Below, one piece after another: positions 25,401-34,054 of a stretch of DNA of 64,000 nt. The position numbers were made by a program, and so were the translations under genes. Source of the stretch: Candidatus Saccharimonadota bacterium (GTDB lineage: Bacteria; Patescibacteriota; Saccharimonadia; Saccharimonadales; Saccharimonadaceae); the NCBI GenBank assembly GCA_017962365.1, contig JAGCVL010000005.1:62001-126000 (forward strand), written 5' to 3'. The notes under the pieces are model-generated. The model was given only the letters and a program-made list of their open reading frames with translations, was not told the DNA's origin and did no database searches. Positions within the stretch are counted from its first letter, which is position 1. Each line of letters opens with the position of its first letter.

Positions 25401-26088
25401 GCTGTTCAATGTTATTTCCAGACCCCATGATAATACGATTATTGAGAAAAGTATTTAGCCTCGTATGCCAGTGTTTCCCATTGTCATACTCATCCCCCTC
25501 TCTTGGCATAAATACATATTTTGCAAAATCATCATTAAGATATTCAAAAATATTATCAAATATATCTGAGCACTCATCCTTATATGAATGAGAGCCATCA
25601 CTAATATAAAACACATCGCAAAACAACCCCCTTTTATCTTCTAGAGTCCATTCATTCCAAGGCTTAATGCTCGAATCGTTCATGCTGGCAAAATAATTAA
25701 TAGCATCAGCTATCAAATTGCCTTTAGCACAATCCACGGTACGTTCCGTTCCGCGCATCCTGCTGAGAAAATCGTCAGTAAAATTATCACCGGTATCACT
25801 ACTGTCGCTCCTTCCCCATCTACCATTCACCGCCGAAACAACTGGCAAATCATCACTACCGTAGCCATCAGTCTCACTGATGCAAAAAACCAGAGCAGCG
25901 TAATAAGCCTTTGCCTTTGCCCTTGACTCTGCATTATATTCAAGTGGTATTGCCGTCGAGCTATCAGCCGACGCCGTATATGTAGTTAACACCATCGTGC
26001 CAACCATCACGATAGCAACGCAGAAAAGTATAATATGTCTTATATATCTACGTACACCCCCCACCGCTGCACTAAAAGGGAAACTCAT
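22405..26088 (-). CDS. Second VirB6/TrbL-like giant membrane protein
   Basis: 1,227 residues. Signal-anchor at about 16-37, then about 430 residues of external, Cys- and Trp-containing sequence, then several membrane helices (about 500-770) sharing NYGIKKSLPKLIV and VNLSFVICQVAVDLSNI with the protein at 11991-15434. The last 450 residues are hydrophilic, Arg/Gln/Asn-rich and Ala-rich, probably cytoplasmic. The polytopic core is VirB6/TrbL-like; the long ectodomain is specific to this copy and could contact other cells or the wall (inference). It lies about 7 kb from the main secretion locus with its own leaderless promoter. No terminator was found after the stop. Confidence 0.82.
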   Translation of the reverse strand: MSFPFSAAVGGVRRYIRHIILFCVAIVMVGTMVLTTYTASADSSTAIPLEYNAESRAKAKAYYAALVFCISETDGYGSDDLPVVSAVNGRWGRSDSSDTGDNFTDDFLSRMRGTERTVDCAKGNLIADAINYFASMNDSSIKPWNEWTLEDKRGLFCDVFYISDGSHSYKDECSDIFDNIFEYLNDDFAKYVFMPREGDEYDNGKHWHTRLNTFLNNRIIMGSGNNIEQPYENDEKFYVYDAIASNWCIGANNWGTKQLIAGDFIRGIRLEMDKNALKIVPKWAIVEHTSRNAEWLETEANSNGIGEKEIDCYEDNESGLNSLMNDPVDGVVVAAINTRVEYLRRDCKKAYVDFYNTQRDYRNTLIGDDLTEVQTEYIAWFDGLTEPRNWILDTNSCVDNWPDPSWPANPTEWSNITIFECKIEEYIHELLSTNPDPDSPDWTGYTIPDLPSDDYDNTSSDTRTDPCYQSAGALGWAICPIMSGLSNTLTSIYEDMVEPFLAVNPRLLGAEAKKVVDDVTVFANAVIIIFLLMVIFSQLTGVGIDNYGIKKSLPKLIVTAILVNLSFVICQVAVDLSNIVGSGANSMLSGVDVSITTCNDAEGGVSNGVGLNVPGGQQCVPADISSGSEAGMFKTMINVASVGLAGIGVGSIALGIASSGWLAGLIIPIFLLLITAVIAVLFFFVLLGVRQAGVVILAVLSPLALTCYMLPNTKRFFDKWKKAFTGLLVLYPICGLLIGGGQLAAKILISASQDYVTYFAGCLIMVVPFFFIPSLLKGSFAAMGNIGAKISGIGKSLGSRGRGRVEGAFKNSDRYKNRVDFNQKRAAERRAERTVNRLGRRTNLNRRQQARMAAANSVLDERAKRQRENEQKSDLSYRGAMDTKIGLESEESRRNLSDYNNTDFVHAKQEQGRLSHDENFQDALLYGDAGFRAAQHTKSQNARIERQAEADVGVLSLNNVLARSRAESRRDAQEIKNHMDRNAGLTQGNMGTELQGAIAAYQSARTHENMLRLKAAMSSADSRGMNKEMLASMGSLNLSAGNVEDAEILNQASMSKDVVISQFGKQMSKPNNVGENLSLDDFAGSGGNVKLSTALGDIGSSALNTANDDTLFYLRSHGSTAVGSDMLVQKALHAANDKELKQINAMFNNANLGNIKFTGAELTSLPESTVRVLAARATNNSDPEAANLKAMFDQAAQNIANSPERLNALKPDTRMAIQSVLGGNSPV

Positions 26089-26094
26089 ACTTCA

Positions 26095-26100
26095 ATTTTA
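26095..26100 (-). promoter_or_regulatory. Leaderless -10 box of the second VirB6-like gene
   Basis: TAAAAT on the minus strand, six bases before ATG 26088, without a ribosome binding site. Confidence 0.62.
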
Positions 26101-26129
26101 ACATAAACTTTTTACTTTTAAAACATTAA

Positions 26130-26159
26130 AATACGCCGGAATTGCATTTCCGGCGTATT
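26130..26159 (-). terminator. Terminator of the lipoprotein gene
   Basis: A perfect stem (ATACGCCGGAA with TTCCGGCGTAT) with a 6-base loop, immediately after the stop at 26163. The minus strand continues TTTTAATGTTTT, a modest T tract. Confidence 0.8.
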
Positions 26160-26162
26160 ATT

Positions 26163-27014
26163 TTAAGAAATTCTGACCAACCTATCTACTAATAAGTACA
26201 AACCAGGCTCAAGGTCCACATCGTAAATTGCATAGCCTTTTTTTGTCAATTGGCCCTGAATCTCCGAGTCATCGCTAGACCCGTATACCGTAATATAGAT
26301 AGCGTCCGCAACCCTACATTCCTCATGATATACCGTACCGTCATACCATGAAAGAATATACGTCTCACCATACTCCAGATCTCCATATTGCTCCGGAGTA
26401 ACCGTATTGCCATTCGAATCTGTCATCGTGAACAGGTTTTTCTTATATATGCTATCGTCGACTTCACTATCTACTGTATATCTTATCGATAACACAGGCG
26501 AATATGATAGACTTGGAACATCCCCAGAGTTCGAGAATCCTACGAACTGATCCCCTTCCTGGATTTCCATAATTGGGAGACCACCGTAAATGAAGCGTTC
26601 ATCAATCTGTCTCTCGCTATCATCCCAATAGTAGCCAATTCTAGCATACTCAGTAAACCTAACTTCACCATTTGACATTCTACCAGCATAGTAATCCACA
26701 TTGGGCTGCACCTGAACCCTGCGACCCAAAGTATACAGGTTACCCCTCCGCGCAAGATAAAATACCCCTCCTCTTTTGCTTACATGGTAAATCGCGATTG
26801 GATCAACTTCCTCCTGAGGGGCTTCAGTCGTGGTGACGACAGGCGCGCTAGTCGTTGCAGATATGGTTTCACTGACCATCTGCTCCGACGTAGTCACTAC
26901 CGCCAACCCATTGTTGGGTCTAGAAGTTGTCCCTGCAGCCGCCGAACAGCCACAACCGGAAAAGATTATTGTCAACATTGCCAACAATACTACCAAAACT
27001 ACCAACTTTTTCAT
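26163..27014 (-). CDS. Secreted lipoprotein, unknown function
   Basis: 283 residues with a lipoprotein signal (hydrophobic 4-18, lipobox IFSGC near residue 21), a Thr/Ser/Glu-rich linker (about 28-70), then a beta-rich domain in which YYAGRMSNGEVRFTEYARIG and SRPNN-type segments are seen. The mature N-terminal Cys would be lipidated and hold the protein at the outer face of the membrane. GGGGGA precedes the ATG. Function not recognised. It has a strong promoter and its own terminator, so it is a single-gene unit and may be abundant. Confidence 0.85.
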   Translation of the reverse strand: MKKLVVLVVLLAMLTIIFSGCGCSAAAGTTSRPNNGLAVVTTSEQMVSETISATTSAPVVTTTEAPQEEVDPIAIYHVSKRGGVFYLARRGNLYTLGRRVQVQPNVDYYAGRMSNGEVRFTEYARIGYYWDDSERQIDERFIYGGLPIMEIQEGDQFVGFSNSGDVPSLSYSPVLSIRYTVDSEVDDSIYKKNLFTMTDSNGNTVTPEQYGDLEYGETYILSWYDGTVYHEECRVADAIYITVYGSSDDSEIQGQLTKKGYAIYDVDLEPGLYLLVDRLVRIS

Positions 27015-27085
27015 CTTTTAATCCCCCTTTGCAGATTATTGTATATGGTGTCAGAACTTACTTTTAAGGTACGCTATATGTCTCC

Positions 27086-27114
27086 ATTATATCACATCAC
27101 AGCAAAAATGTCAA
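27086..27114 (-). promoter_or_regulatory. Consensus promoter of the lipoprotein gene
   Basis: Minus strand TTGACA (27109-27114), 17 bases, TATAAT (27086-27091): an exact consensus. It lies across the end of the upstream methyltransferase gene. Predicted leader about 65 bases. Confidence 0.88.
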
Positions 27115-27735
27115 TACCCTACCCCTGTTGTCGCCCCTGTTACCACCCCTATTACTGTCACCGCCAATAGCACCACCCCCATCACAACCAAGCCCACCCC
27201 CACCTTTTTTCCACTCATCTACCGCCTTTTTCACCCCTGGAAGAGCTGGATTCGTATAATCGTGCACTACTAACACCCCGCCATCCACCATCCTCGGCGC
27301 CACCAGCCTCAAAGAATCCCTTATCGATTCATAAAAATCCCCATCAAGAAACGCAAAGGCAATCCTCTCCGGCATATCCTCACCCGTAAGATCGCTAAAC
27401 CACCCCTTTTTGATCACCGGTACCGGAAGACCCGCCCGGAGAAACCTCTCTTTCACCTCTCGCTTCGTCACATATAGCTCTCCACCCCGAAAATCCACCC
27501 CCAGTACCGACTCATCACTCGCACTCTTCTCTGGTAGTCCCTCAAATGAATCATAAATCCACAGCCGCTTAGAAGAAATCCCAGAATTCCGTAACACCTC
27601 CGCGAGTAGCAAAGATGTATCCCCCTTATAACACCCCATTTCCACAAAATCCCCATCAAGCCTCAGAGCCTCCCGCGCCAGCTCCAAAATCCGCTCCGTC
27701 TCTCCCTCACTTACCTGATCATTCTTAAAACTCAC
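27097..27735 (-). CDS. TylF/MycF-like SAM-dependent methyltransferase
   Basis: 212 residues. GDFVEMGCYKGDTSLLLAEVL is a glycine-containing SAM-binding motif, and LWIYDSFEGLPEKS, AFAFLDGDFYESIRDSL and GGVLVVHDYTNPALPGVKKAV are hallmarks of the TylF (macrocin O-methyltransferase) family, which methylates sugar hydroxyls. The GTG start at 27735 forms a GTGA overlap with the uvrA stop, so it is translationally coupled to uvrA. The last 40 residues are a Gly/Asn/Arg-rich tail encoded by a short tandem repeat and then VLTFLL. A sugar-modifying role for surface polysaccharide is inferred. Confidence 0.83.
   Translation of the reverse strand: MSFKNDQVSEGETERILELAREALRLDGDFVEMGCYKGDTSLLLAEVLRNSGISSKRLWIYDSFEGLPEKSASDESVLGVDFRGGELYVTKREVKERFLRAGLPVPVIKKGWFSDLTGEDMPERIAFAFLDGDFYESIRDSLRLVAPRMVDGGVLVVHDYTNPALPGVKKAVDEWKKGGGGLGCDGGGAIGGDSNRGGNRGDNRGRVLTFLL
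27122..27157. repeat. 12-bp tandem repeat in the methyltransferase C-terminus
   Basis: Three imperfect copies: CCCCTGTTGTCG, CCCCTGTTACCA, CCCCTATTACTG. It encodes the GNRGDNRG-type tail and is in frame (12 bases per unit), so unit gain or loss would not break the gene. Confidence 0.7.
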
Positions 27736-30656
27736 TTTAGATACTTCCTTAAATACTCGCCCGTCGGCGTATTAGCATTCTTCGCCAAATCCTCCGGCGT
27801 CCCCTCAGCACACACCATACCGCCTTTCAAACCACCTTCCGGCCCCATATCAATCACCCAGTCTGCACTCTTAATTACATGCAAATTATGTTCAATCACA
27901 ATCATCGAATTTCCACCATCCACCAGCCGCCCAAGTATAGACAGTAGCCTCTTCACATCATCCGTATGTAACCCCGTCGTCGGCTCATCCAAAATATACA
28001 AAGTCTTCCCCGTCGACCGTCTCGCAAGCTCCGTCGCAAGCTTAATCCTCTGCGCCTCACCACCCGAAAAAGTCGTCGCCGGCTGACCGAGTTTAATATA
28101 CCCAAGCCCCACTTCCTGAATCGTCTTGAGTTTCCCCACAATCGACGGAATATTCACAAAGAATTCCACCGCCTCATCAATCGTCATCTCAAGCACCTGC
28201 GAAATATCCTTCCCCCTAAATTTCACTTCTAGCGCCTCCGCATTATATCTCCGCCCATGACACGCCGGGCACGTCACATACACATCCGGCAAAAAATGCA
28301 TTTCAATCTTATTCACTCCATCACCCTGGCAATGTTCGCATCGTCCGCCCTTCACGTTAAACGAAAATCTCCCTGCCTTATATCCTCGCATTTCCGCCTC
28401 TGGTTGCGATGCGAAAAGTTCCCGAATCGCATTAAATACGCCGGTATAGGTCGCCGGGTTCGATCGCGGTGTTCTCCCAATCGGCGACTGATCAATCACG
28501 ATCACTTTATTGATTTTTTCAATTCCATCGATTCTATCATGCGTCCCCGACACCGTCTGCGCCCGATGCAGCCGCGCCAAAAGCTCGTTCGCCAAAATCG
28601 AATTCACCAATGTCGATTTCCCCGACCCCGATACACCCGACACCACCGTCATCACGCCAAGCGGAAACGCTACGTCAATATTTTTCAAATTATTTTCTCT
28701 CGCCCCGCGCACCACTAGCTCATGGCCTTTTCGTATCTTACGCCTCTTTTTCGGCACCGGAATCGTCTCCGCCCCAGACAAATACCGCCCCGTAATCGAA
28801 TCCGGATTTTCTGCCACTTCCGCCGGAGTACCGCAAGCTACCAATTTACCACCATTCACCCCTGCTCCCGGACCAATATCAATCAAATAATCACTCGCCC
28901 ACATCGTATCTTCATCATGCTCTACCACTAATACTGTGTTTTTAAGATCTCTTAGATGCTTCAAGGTAGCAATCAATTTATCATTATCTCGCTGATGTAG
29001 CCCAATCGACGGTTCATCAAGCACATAAAGCACGCCCGTAAGCCCCGATCCAATCTGTGTCGCCAACCTAATTCTCTGCGCTTCTCCACCCGACAAAGTA
29101 TTCGCCGCTCGCCCTAACTCCAGATATCCCAGCCCCACATCCTGCATAAATTTCACCCGCTCCCGAATTTCCTTCAAAATCGGCGCCGCAATCAACATTT
29201 CAGATTCCGAAAAACCTAAATCTTGGGACAACACTTCCAAAGTCGCATCCACATCCAAGTTACACATGTCCACAATATTAAGATCGTGCACTGTCACCGC
29301 TAACACCGCTGGTTTCAACCTCGCCCCATGGCAAGTCTGGCATTCCCTCACCCGCATAAACCTTTCAATATCATGCTTCGTAAAATCACTCACTTTCGGG
29401 TCGTTATATCGCCTTTCAAGCATCGGAATCACACCCTCATACGTCGTCTCGTACACCGTCCCATCCGCAAATCTTCCAGAACCACTAATTTTCATTTCAT
29501 ACTTCTCATCACCCGTTCCATACAAAATCAAATGTTTCACTTCGTCCGACAACTCTCTAATCGGTGTATAAATATTAAAACCATGTTTCACCCCCACTGC
29601 CGAAAGTCGCTTTAGCCACCACGAATCCGTCTGTACTCGGTTAAAAGGCCGAATCCCGCCCTCACTAATTGTCAAATTATTATTTAGCACCAGCTCCGGA
29701 TCCACCACCATTTTTGAACCGAGCCCAGTACAGTCCGGACATGCCCCTTCCGGCGCATTAAACGAAAACAGCCGCGGCGTCAGTTCCGGTATTAATTCAT
29801 CCGGGTGATCCGCACACGCATATCTCTGTGAATACGTCAAAATCTCCGTATTTTCCGCCGAAATTCGTGATTCACCTACCGCCGTCGAGGTATCAGTAAT
29901 CTTCATTAACTTCATAATTCCTTGACCAAGCTCGAGAGCCTGCTCAATCGACCCGCTAATCCTAGAATATAGCTCCGGCGAAAGCACAAACCTATCCACC
30001 ACTATCTCAATGTCGTGCCGTTCATTCTTATTTAACTCCGGAAATTCATCTAGCGCATAAATAATTCCGTCCACCCTCACCCGCGAAAACCCTTTCGCTG
30101 TATATTGTTCCGAAATATGTAAAAACTCACCTTTTTTCGCCTGCACAATCGGTGCAAGCAACATACACTTAGACCCAAGAGGCAATTTCATCACCTCATT
30201 TACAATATCTTCCACACTCCGACGACTCACCGGTTTGTGGCACACTGGACAATGCGGCACCCCCACCCGTGCAAACAAAAGACGTAAATAGTCGTACACC
30301 TCAGTCACCGTCGCCACCGTCGAACGCGGATTTTTCGATGTCGATTTTTGGTCAATCGAAATCGCCGGCGAAAGCCCCGTAATCGAATCCACATCCGGCT
30401 TATCCATCACCCCGAGGAACATCCTCGCATAAGACGACAAAGACTCCACGTACCGCCTCTGCCCTTCCGCATAAATCGTGTCAAATGCTAAGGATGACTT
30501 CCCCGAACCCGACAAACCCGTAATAATCACCAGCTTATCGCGCGGAATATCCACATCAAGATCGTGCAAATTATTTTGCCTCGCACCCCTCACGCGTATG
30601 ACATTGTCATTACCAAAAATCTCCCCCTCAAATTTTTGTCCTGATGCCTCATCCAT
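27732..30656 (-). CDS. uvrA: UvrABC excision nuclease subunit A
   Basis: DNA-damage sensor of nucleotide excision repair; dimeric ABC-type ATPase. Two ATPase modules are visible, with Walker A GLSGSGKSSLAFDT and GVSGSGKSTL, and two signatures (LSGGEAQRIRL, FSGGEAQRIKL). Zinc-binding pairs include CPVC, CPDC and the C-terminal CEHC...CPAC finger. Frames reach back to 30695, but that TTG lies inside the -10 box. ATG 30656 has GAGG eight bases upstream; ATG 30662 is possible. Length about 974, slightly above the usual 940. Downstream it overlaps the methyltransferase gene by GTGA. Confidence 0.97.
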   Translation of the reverse strand: MDEASGQKFEGEIFGNDNVIRVRGARQNNLHDLDVDIPRDKLVIITGLSGSGKSSLAFDTIYAEGQRRYVESLSSYARMFLGVMDKPDVDSITGLSPAISIDQKSTSKNPRSTVATVTEVYDYLRLLFARVGVPHCPVCHKPVSRRSVEDIVNEVMKLPLGSKCMLLAPIVQAKKGEFLHISEQYTAKGFSRVRVDGIIYALDEFPELNKNERHDIEIVVDRFVLSPELYSRISGSIEQALELGQGIMKLMKITDTSTAVGESRISAENTEILTYSQRYACADHPDELIPELTPRLFSFNAPEGACPDCTGLGSKMVVDPELVLNNNLTISEGGIRPFNRVQTDSWWLKRLSAVGVKHGFNIYTPIRELSDEVKHLILYGTGDEKYEMKISGSGRFADGTVYETTYEGVIPMLERRYNDPKVSDFTKHDIERFMRVRECQTCHGARLKPAVLAVTVHDLNIVDMCNLDVDATLEVLSQDLGFSESEMLIAAPILKEIRERVKFMQDVGLGYLELGRAANTLSGGEAQRIRLATQIGSGLTGVLYVLDEPSIGLHQRDNDKLIATLKHLRDLKNTVLVVEHDEDTMWASDYLIDIGPGAGVNGGKLVACGTPAEVAENPDSITGRYLSGAETIPVPKKRRKIRKGHELVVRGARENNLKNIDVAFPLGVMTVVSGVSGSGKSTLVNSILANELLARLHRAQTVSGTHDRIDGIEKINKVIVIDQSPIGRTPRSNPATYTGVFNAIRELFASQPEAEMRGYKAGRFSFNVKGGRCEHCQGDGVNKIEMHFLPDVYVTCPACHGRRYNAEALEVKFRGKDISQVLEMTIDEAVEFFVNIPSIVGKLKTIQEVGLGYIKLGQPATTFSGGEAQRIKLATELARRSTGKTLYILDEPTTGLHTDDVKRLLSILGRLVDGGNSMIVIEHNLHVIKSADWVIDMGPEGGLKGGMVCAEGTPEDLAKNANTPTGEYLRKYLK

Positions 30657-30683
30657 AGCCATATCCTCTTTAATTAAACCTAT

Positions 30684-30712
30684 ATTATACACCAAAAATC
30701 AACTTTTGTCCA
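30684..30712 (-). promoter_or_regulatory. uvrA promoter
   Basis: Minus strand TGGACA (30707-30712), 17 bases, TATAAT (30684-30689). The leader of about 20 bases contains AGAGGA before the start. No SOS-type operator palindrome was seen around it. Confidence 0.75.
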
Positions 30713-30723
30713 GCCTGAGACCC

Positions 30724-32262
30724 CTAAAACACCACCTCTGGCCCCTTATCCCCCTCAAACTTCACCAAAATCCCTCGCTCATCACCATAAATATCATAAA
30801 GCACCGTGTTCTTAATTAACGGCAAATCTTCCGACATAAGGTCTACATCCGGCATATAATATATACCGAGTCCCGACTGATATGACAACCGATACGCCAT
30901 CCACGGAACAAACTCACTAAAACTCGGCGCCATCAAACGATACAATATTTTTCCATCGTCTGGCATATTCAGTAACACCGGTGTCATCCCCACATTGCCA
31001 CTTGTCTGCACCGCACCGCCAAGTTTGTTTGTCACCACCAGCTTATTGAGATCCGCTATCACCATATTCACTACATTATTACGATACTCATTTTGTTCTT
31101 TCAGTATATTCCCATATGTAAAACCAAACGTCACAAAACACCACGCGAGTACCACTACTGGCGCCGCAGCCACCACTTTCTTCCATCCTTCAGACACAAA
31201 TGACACTATGTACACCCCCACCATCGCAATCAGCGCCCCAAACGGATACATCGCCCGCGTCGCATAAAGTGGTTTATCAAGCGCTGCATACATCACAAAA
31301 CACATCACCACCATCACAAAAAGCCCGACCGCGCCAACCATAGACGCTAAAACTTTATTCCTCCGACTCCGCATCGCAAACACCACCACAAAAACCGCCG
31401 CCATCATACCCAGTATCACCAACCATAGCATCCTAAAATCACTTATCACCAGCCCAAAATACTGCCCCAAATGCTGCATGAACTCCCCCACAAAATTCCC
31501 CATCTCCGGCAAGCTATTCGACGCATACGCATCCCTCGGAATCATCAAAACTTTTTCAAACACCACCACGCTCGCCACAAACGCCAACACACTCCACCCC
31601 ACAAATTTAGCGAGTTCCTTCCCTTGCTTCTTTTCGTTCCATTCTCGCATCGCCATCAATATCACTAACATCGGATAAATCTGAATCGCCGCCTGATAGG
31701 TCATACACGCCACCAAAATTCCTAGCCCACTTACCACCACGTACACCCATCTTTTACTCTTCCAGAACAAGAGCGGCACCACCACCACTAGCACCGAAAT
31801 CGCCATATACGGCGCATCATACTGATAAGACAAACACTCTAGCATATACGGCGACAATGCTAGTGGCACCACTGCAATTAGCCGCAATATCCACTTCGTC
31901 CACTTTTCCTTAAAAATTTCTTTCCCCGAAATCGCCACCACCATCAAAACTCCAGCCACCGCTAGAATCATCACTGCAATTATTTGCGGCAATGGCGCAA
32001 TGTTCGACAAATATCCTCCCGCATGCAGCCCATGCGACAAAAAAGTGCTAAGATACCGACTAAACCCAGACCACCCCGCATACCCATAATTTGTCCTTGC
32101 GACATCATCAGCATAATGCACCCCAGCTAAAATAATCGCGAGAATCCCCACCATATATATAATACTAAGTATCAAAAACGGTCGCACCAAAAACTTATTT
32201 TCTTTCACAAACTTTTCTAGCGTCGTCTTGACATTTTTAAGTCCAGTCTTTTGCTTTTTCAT
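30724..32262 (-). CDS. GtrII-like membrane glucosyltransferase
   Basis: 512 residues, polytopic: about eleven hydrophobic helices follow a basic N-terminus. The first external loop holds HYADDVARTNYG and the following GWSGFSRYLS, the Asp-Asp/Arg arrangement typical of GtrII-family transferases that move a glucosyl or similar group from a lipid carrier to surface polymers. The C-terminal external part includes PDDGKILYRLMAPS. Operon of three with the GtrB-like transferase and a polysaccharide deacetylase; starts in an ATGA overlap. The acceptor is unknown. Confidence 0.8.
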   Translation of the reverse strand: MKKQKTGLKNVKTTLEKFVKENKFLVRPFLILSIIYMVGILAIILAGVHYADDVARTNYGYAGWSGFSRYLSTFLSHGLHAGGYLSNIAPLPQIIAVMILAVAGVLMVVAISGKEIFKEKWTKWILRLIAVVPLALSPYMLECLSYQYDAPYMAISVLVVVVPLLFWKSKRWVYVVVSGLGILVACMTYQAAIQIYPMLVILMAMREWNEKKQGKELAKFVGWSVLAFVASVVVFEKVLMIPRDAYASNSLPEMGNFVGEFMQHLGQYFGLVISDFRMLWLVILGMMAAVFVVVFAMRSRRNKVLASMVGAVGLFVMVVMCFVMYAALDKPLYATRAMYPFGALIAMVGVYIVSFVSEGWKKVVAAAPVVVLAWCFVTFGFTYGNILKEQNEYRNNVVNMVIADLNKLVVTNKLGGAVQTSGNVGMTPVLLNMPDDGKILYRLMAPSFSEFVPWMAYRLSYQSGLGIYYMPDVDLMSEDLPLIKNTVLYDIYGDERGILVKFEGDKGPEVVF

Positions 32263-33044
32263 TTCAAACTTCCTTTATAATTTTTTACGAATTCCTCAAA
32301 CGTTATAAACTTATATTTCTTAAGCCCAACTATCACCGACTCTAGTCTCGCGACCAAAGCGTCCCCGCTATTCATTTTAATATATCCCGGGATCATACCA
32401 TACGGTTTCAAATTCGCAAATTCCCACGGATGAAAATATGTTGCAAAATAATCAGTCTCAGCAAGCGCCAATTTCGCCATCTTTTTATAGAGCCACACCG
32501 GAAATAAATGCAAAGCCAGCCAAAACAAAGGCACCCTCATTCCACTCGCCACCGACACTGGCACTTCCACAACCCCTCCACACATATATGGCTTCCTCGG
32601 CTCTTTCCTATGATTATACCGACCCGGCACCCACGCCGGATTCACGCTAGAATCATATACGTACCCACATTTTTCTAGCTCTTTATAATCAATCTTAAAC
32701 ATTCTCGGTTGCCGATAACCTTGAACCTTCACGCCGGCAACCTTCTCCACTATCTTTTTCGACTGTGCTACATCCGTTAATTTCGGCTCAAAATGATCCA
32801 CTCCATGGCACGCTACTTCATGTCCTTCTTTCACAATCCTTTTCACCAACCCAGGCTGACATTTTGCAAAATTTCCAGTCACAAAAAACGTCGCTTTAAC
32901 CTTATATTTTTCTAAAAGCTCCAAAATCTTCTTTAAACCCTCCGCCGAAACTTCCACCCCCTCTTCCACTGAAATTTTCCCGCCGTGTTCCCTCGGCAAG
33001 TCAAACTCTTCCACGTCAAAACTCAGCATCACTTTCCCACTCAT
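32259..33044 (-). CDS. Polysaccharide deacetylase (NodB-like)
   Basis: 261 residues. Metal-dependent deacetylase fold: FDVEEFDLP carries the catalytic Asp, FFVTGNF the conserved strand, EVACHGVDH the metal-binding His pair, and QGYRQPR the motif-3 Arg. TYFHPWEF near residue 215 supplies the last catalytic His. No signal peptide or membrane segment is seen, so it acts in the cytoplasm or on lipid-linked sugars (inference). It overlaps both neighbours by ATGA and is translationally coupled to the GtrB-like gene. Confidence 0.92.
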   Translation of the reverse strand: MSGKVMLSFDVEEFDLPREHGGKISVEEGVEVSAEGLKKILELLEKYKVKATFFVTGNFAKCQPGLVKRIVKEGHEVACHGVDHFEPKLTDVAQSKKIVEKVAGVKVQGYRQPRMFKIDYKELEKCGYVYDSSVNPAWVPGRYNHRKEPRKPYMCGGVVEVPVSVASGMRVPLFWLALHLFPVWLYKKMAKLALAETDYFATYFHPWEFANLKPYGMIPGYIKMNSGDALVARLESVIVGLKKYKFITFEEFVKNYKGSLK

Positions 33045-34000
33045 TTTTGCACCTTTCGTTTAAAACTTTTTTTCGCGTCCACCACAAACAGTGGCCGACC
33101 CTTAGCCTCCATATGTATCTGCGAAATATAAAGCGCCGTCATCGCCTGCGATACCAGCACCAGCCCCACCAAAAACGCTATAAACACACTCATCGCCACC
33201 GCCCCACTCCAGTCTAATCCCATCGGATCGCCCATTATATATTGCTGTATTAAAATAAACAAACCAAATATAAATGATGTCACCATAATAAATGCACCAA
33301 TATACCCAAAAACCACCAGTGGCGTCCGCGACGCCGAAGCCATGCTATCTCCCGCAAGCTGCATCAATTTTTTAAAATTATATGTCGGCTTCCCGTGCAT
33401 CCTGTCTTTCGTCTTCACCTTGATATAAACCTGCCGAAACCCTAGCCAGTCAATCAGTCCTCGCGTCATCCGATTGTGTTCTGTAAATTTATTAAACTCA
33501 TCCACCACCACCCGGTCTAGCAAACGAAAATCCATCGCCCCAGGCACTGCTTTTCCACCACCAAACATTTTCATCACACCATAATACATACTGGATCCAA
33601 TCTTATGTTTGGTCGTATTGGCCGTCCGCACTGCAGTCACCACCTCAGCCCCCTCTTCCCATTTCTGAACCATCTCCGATATCATCTCCGCCGGATGTTG
33701 CCCATCCGCATCAATCATGACGACCGCATCACCCCGCGCCTCTTTAAGCCCCGCCGTAAGCGCCACTTCTTTCCCAAAATTTCGTGAAAACGAAATCACA
33801 TTACTATCCACTGCTTTAATAATTTTACATTTTTTAATTTTTTCTAGCGTCTTATCATTTGATCCATCATCCACTAAGACCAGTTCTAAATTATATTTCA
33901 AATTTTTCATCACTGGCAAAAGTTGCTCATCCAAAAATTCCCGCACCCCATCTTCCTCATTATAGATTGGCACCACCACCGAAATCAACTTCTTTCTCAC
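33041..34000 (-). CDS. GtrB/DPM1-like family 2 glycosyltransferase
   Basis: 319 residues. An N-terminal GT2 domain (about 5-215) with VVVPIYNEEDG, VLVDDGSNDKT, MIDADGQHP and a Lys/His loop (KTKDRMHGKPTY) is followed by two membrane helices (about 230-295). This layout is that of transferases that load glucose or a related sugar onto undecaprenyl phosphate, the donor for GtrII-type enzymes, and a GtrII-like gene lies in the same operon. GTG start with the -10 box six bases upstream. Confidence 0.92.
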   Translation of the reverse strand: MRKKLISVVVPIYNEEDGVREFLDEQLLPVMKNLKYNLELVLVDDGSNDKTLEKIKKCKIIKAVDSNVISFSRNFGKEVALTAGLKEARGDAVVMIDADGQHPAEMISEMVQKWEEGAEVVTAVRTANTTKHKIGSSMYYGVMKMFGGGKAVPGAMDFRLLDRVVVDEFNKFTEHNRMTRGLIDWLGFRQVYIKVKTKDRMHGKPTYNFKKLMQLAGDSMASASRTPLVVFGYIGAFIMVTSFIFGLFILIQQYIMGDPMGLDWSGAVAMSVFIAFLVGLVLVSQAMTALYISQIHMEAKGRPLFVVDAKKSFKRKVQK

Positions 34001-34006
34001 CTCTTA

Positions 34007-34012
34007 ATTATA
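34007..34012 (-). promoter_or_regulatory. Leaderless -10 box of the GtrB-like operon (GTG start)
   Basis: TATAAT on the minus strand, six bases before a GTG start. Leaderless GTG is less usual than ATG, so this is one of the more informative cases. Confidence 0.68.
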
Positions 34013-34041
34013 CCACGTCACTAGAACCCCCGCTAACATGC

Positions 34042-34047
34042 TATAAT
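34042..34047 (+). promoter_or_regulatory. Leaderless extended -10 box of the GtrA-GT2 fusion
   Basis: TGCTATAAT with TATAAT at 34042-34047, seven bases before ATG 34055. Divergent from the GtrB-like operon, 30 bases away. Confidence 0.72.
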
Positions 34048-34054
34048 TATAAAT

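Noticed and set aside
28257-28718. A 153-codon Arg/His-rich frame within uvrA on the other strand
   Set aside because: Pure shadow of UvrA coding; composition is biased by antisense codons and no start signal is present.
30693-30695. Upstream TTG start for uvrA
   Set aside because: It is next to the promoter -10 element (TATAAT 30684-30689), and UvrA homologues begin near the ATG at 30656.
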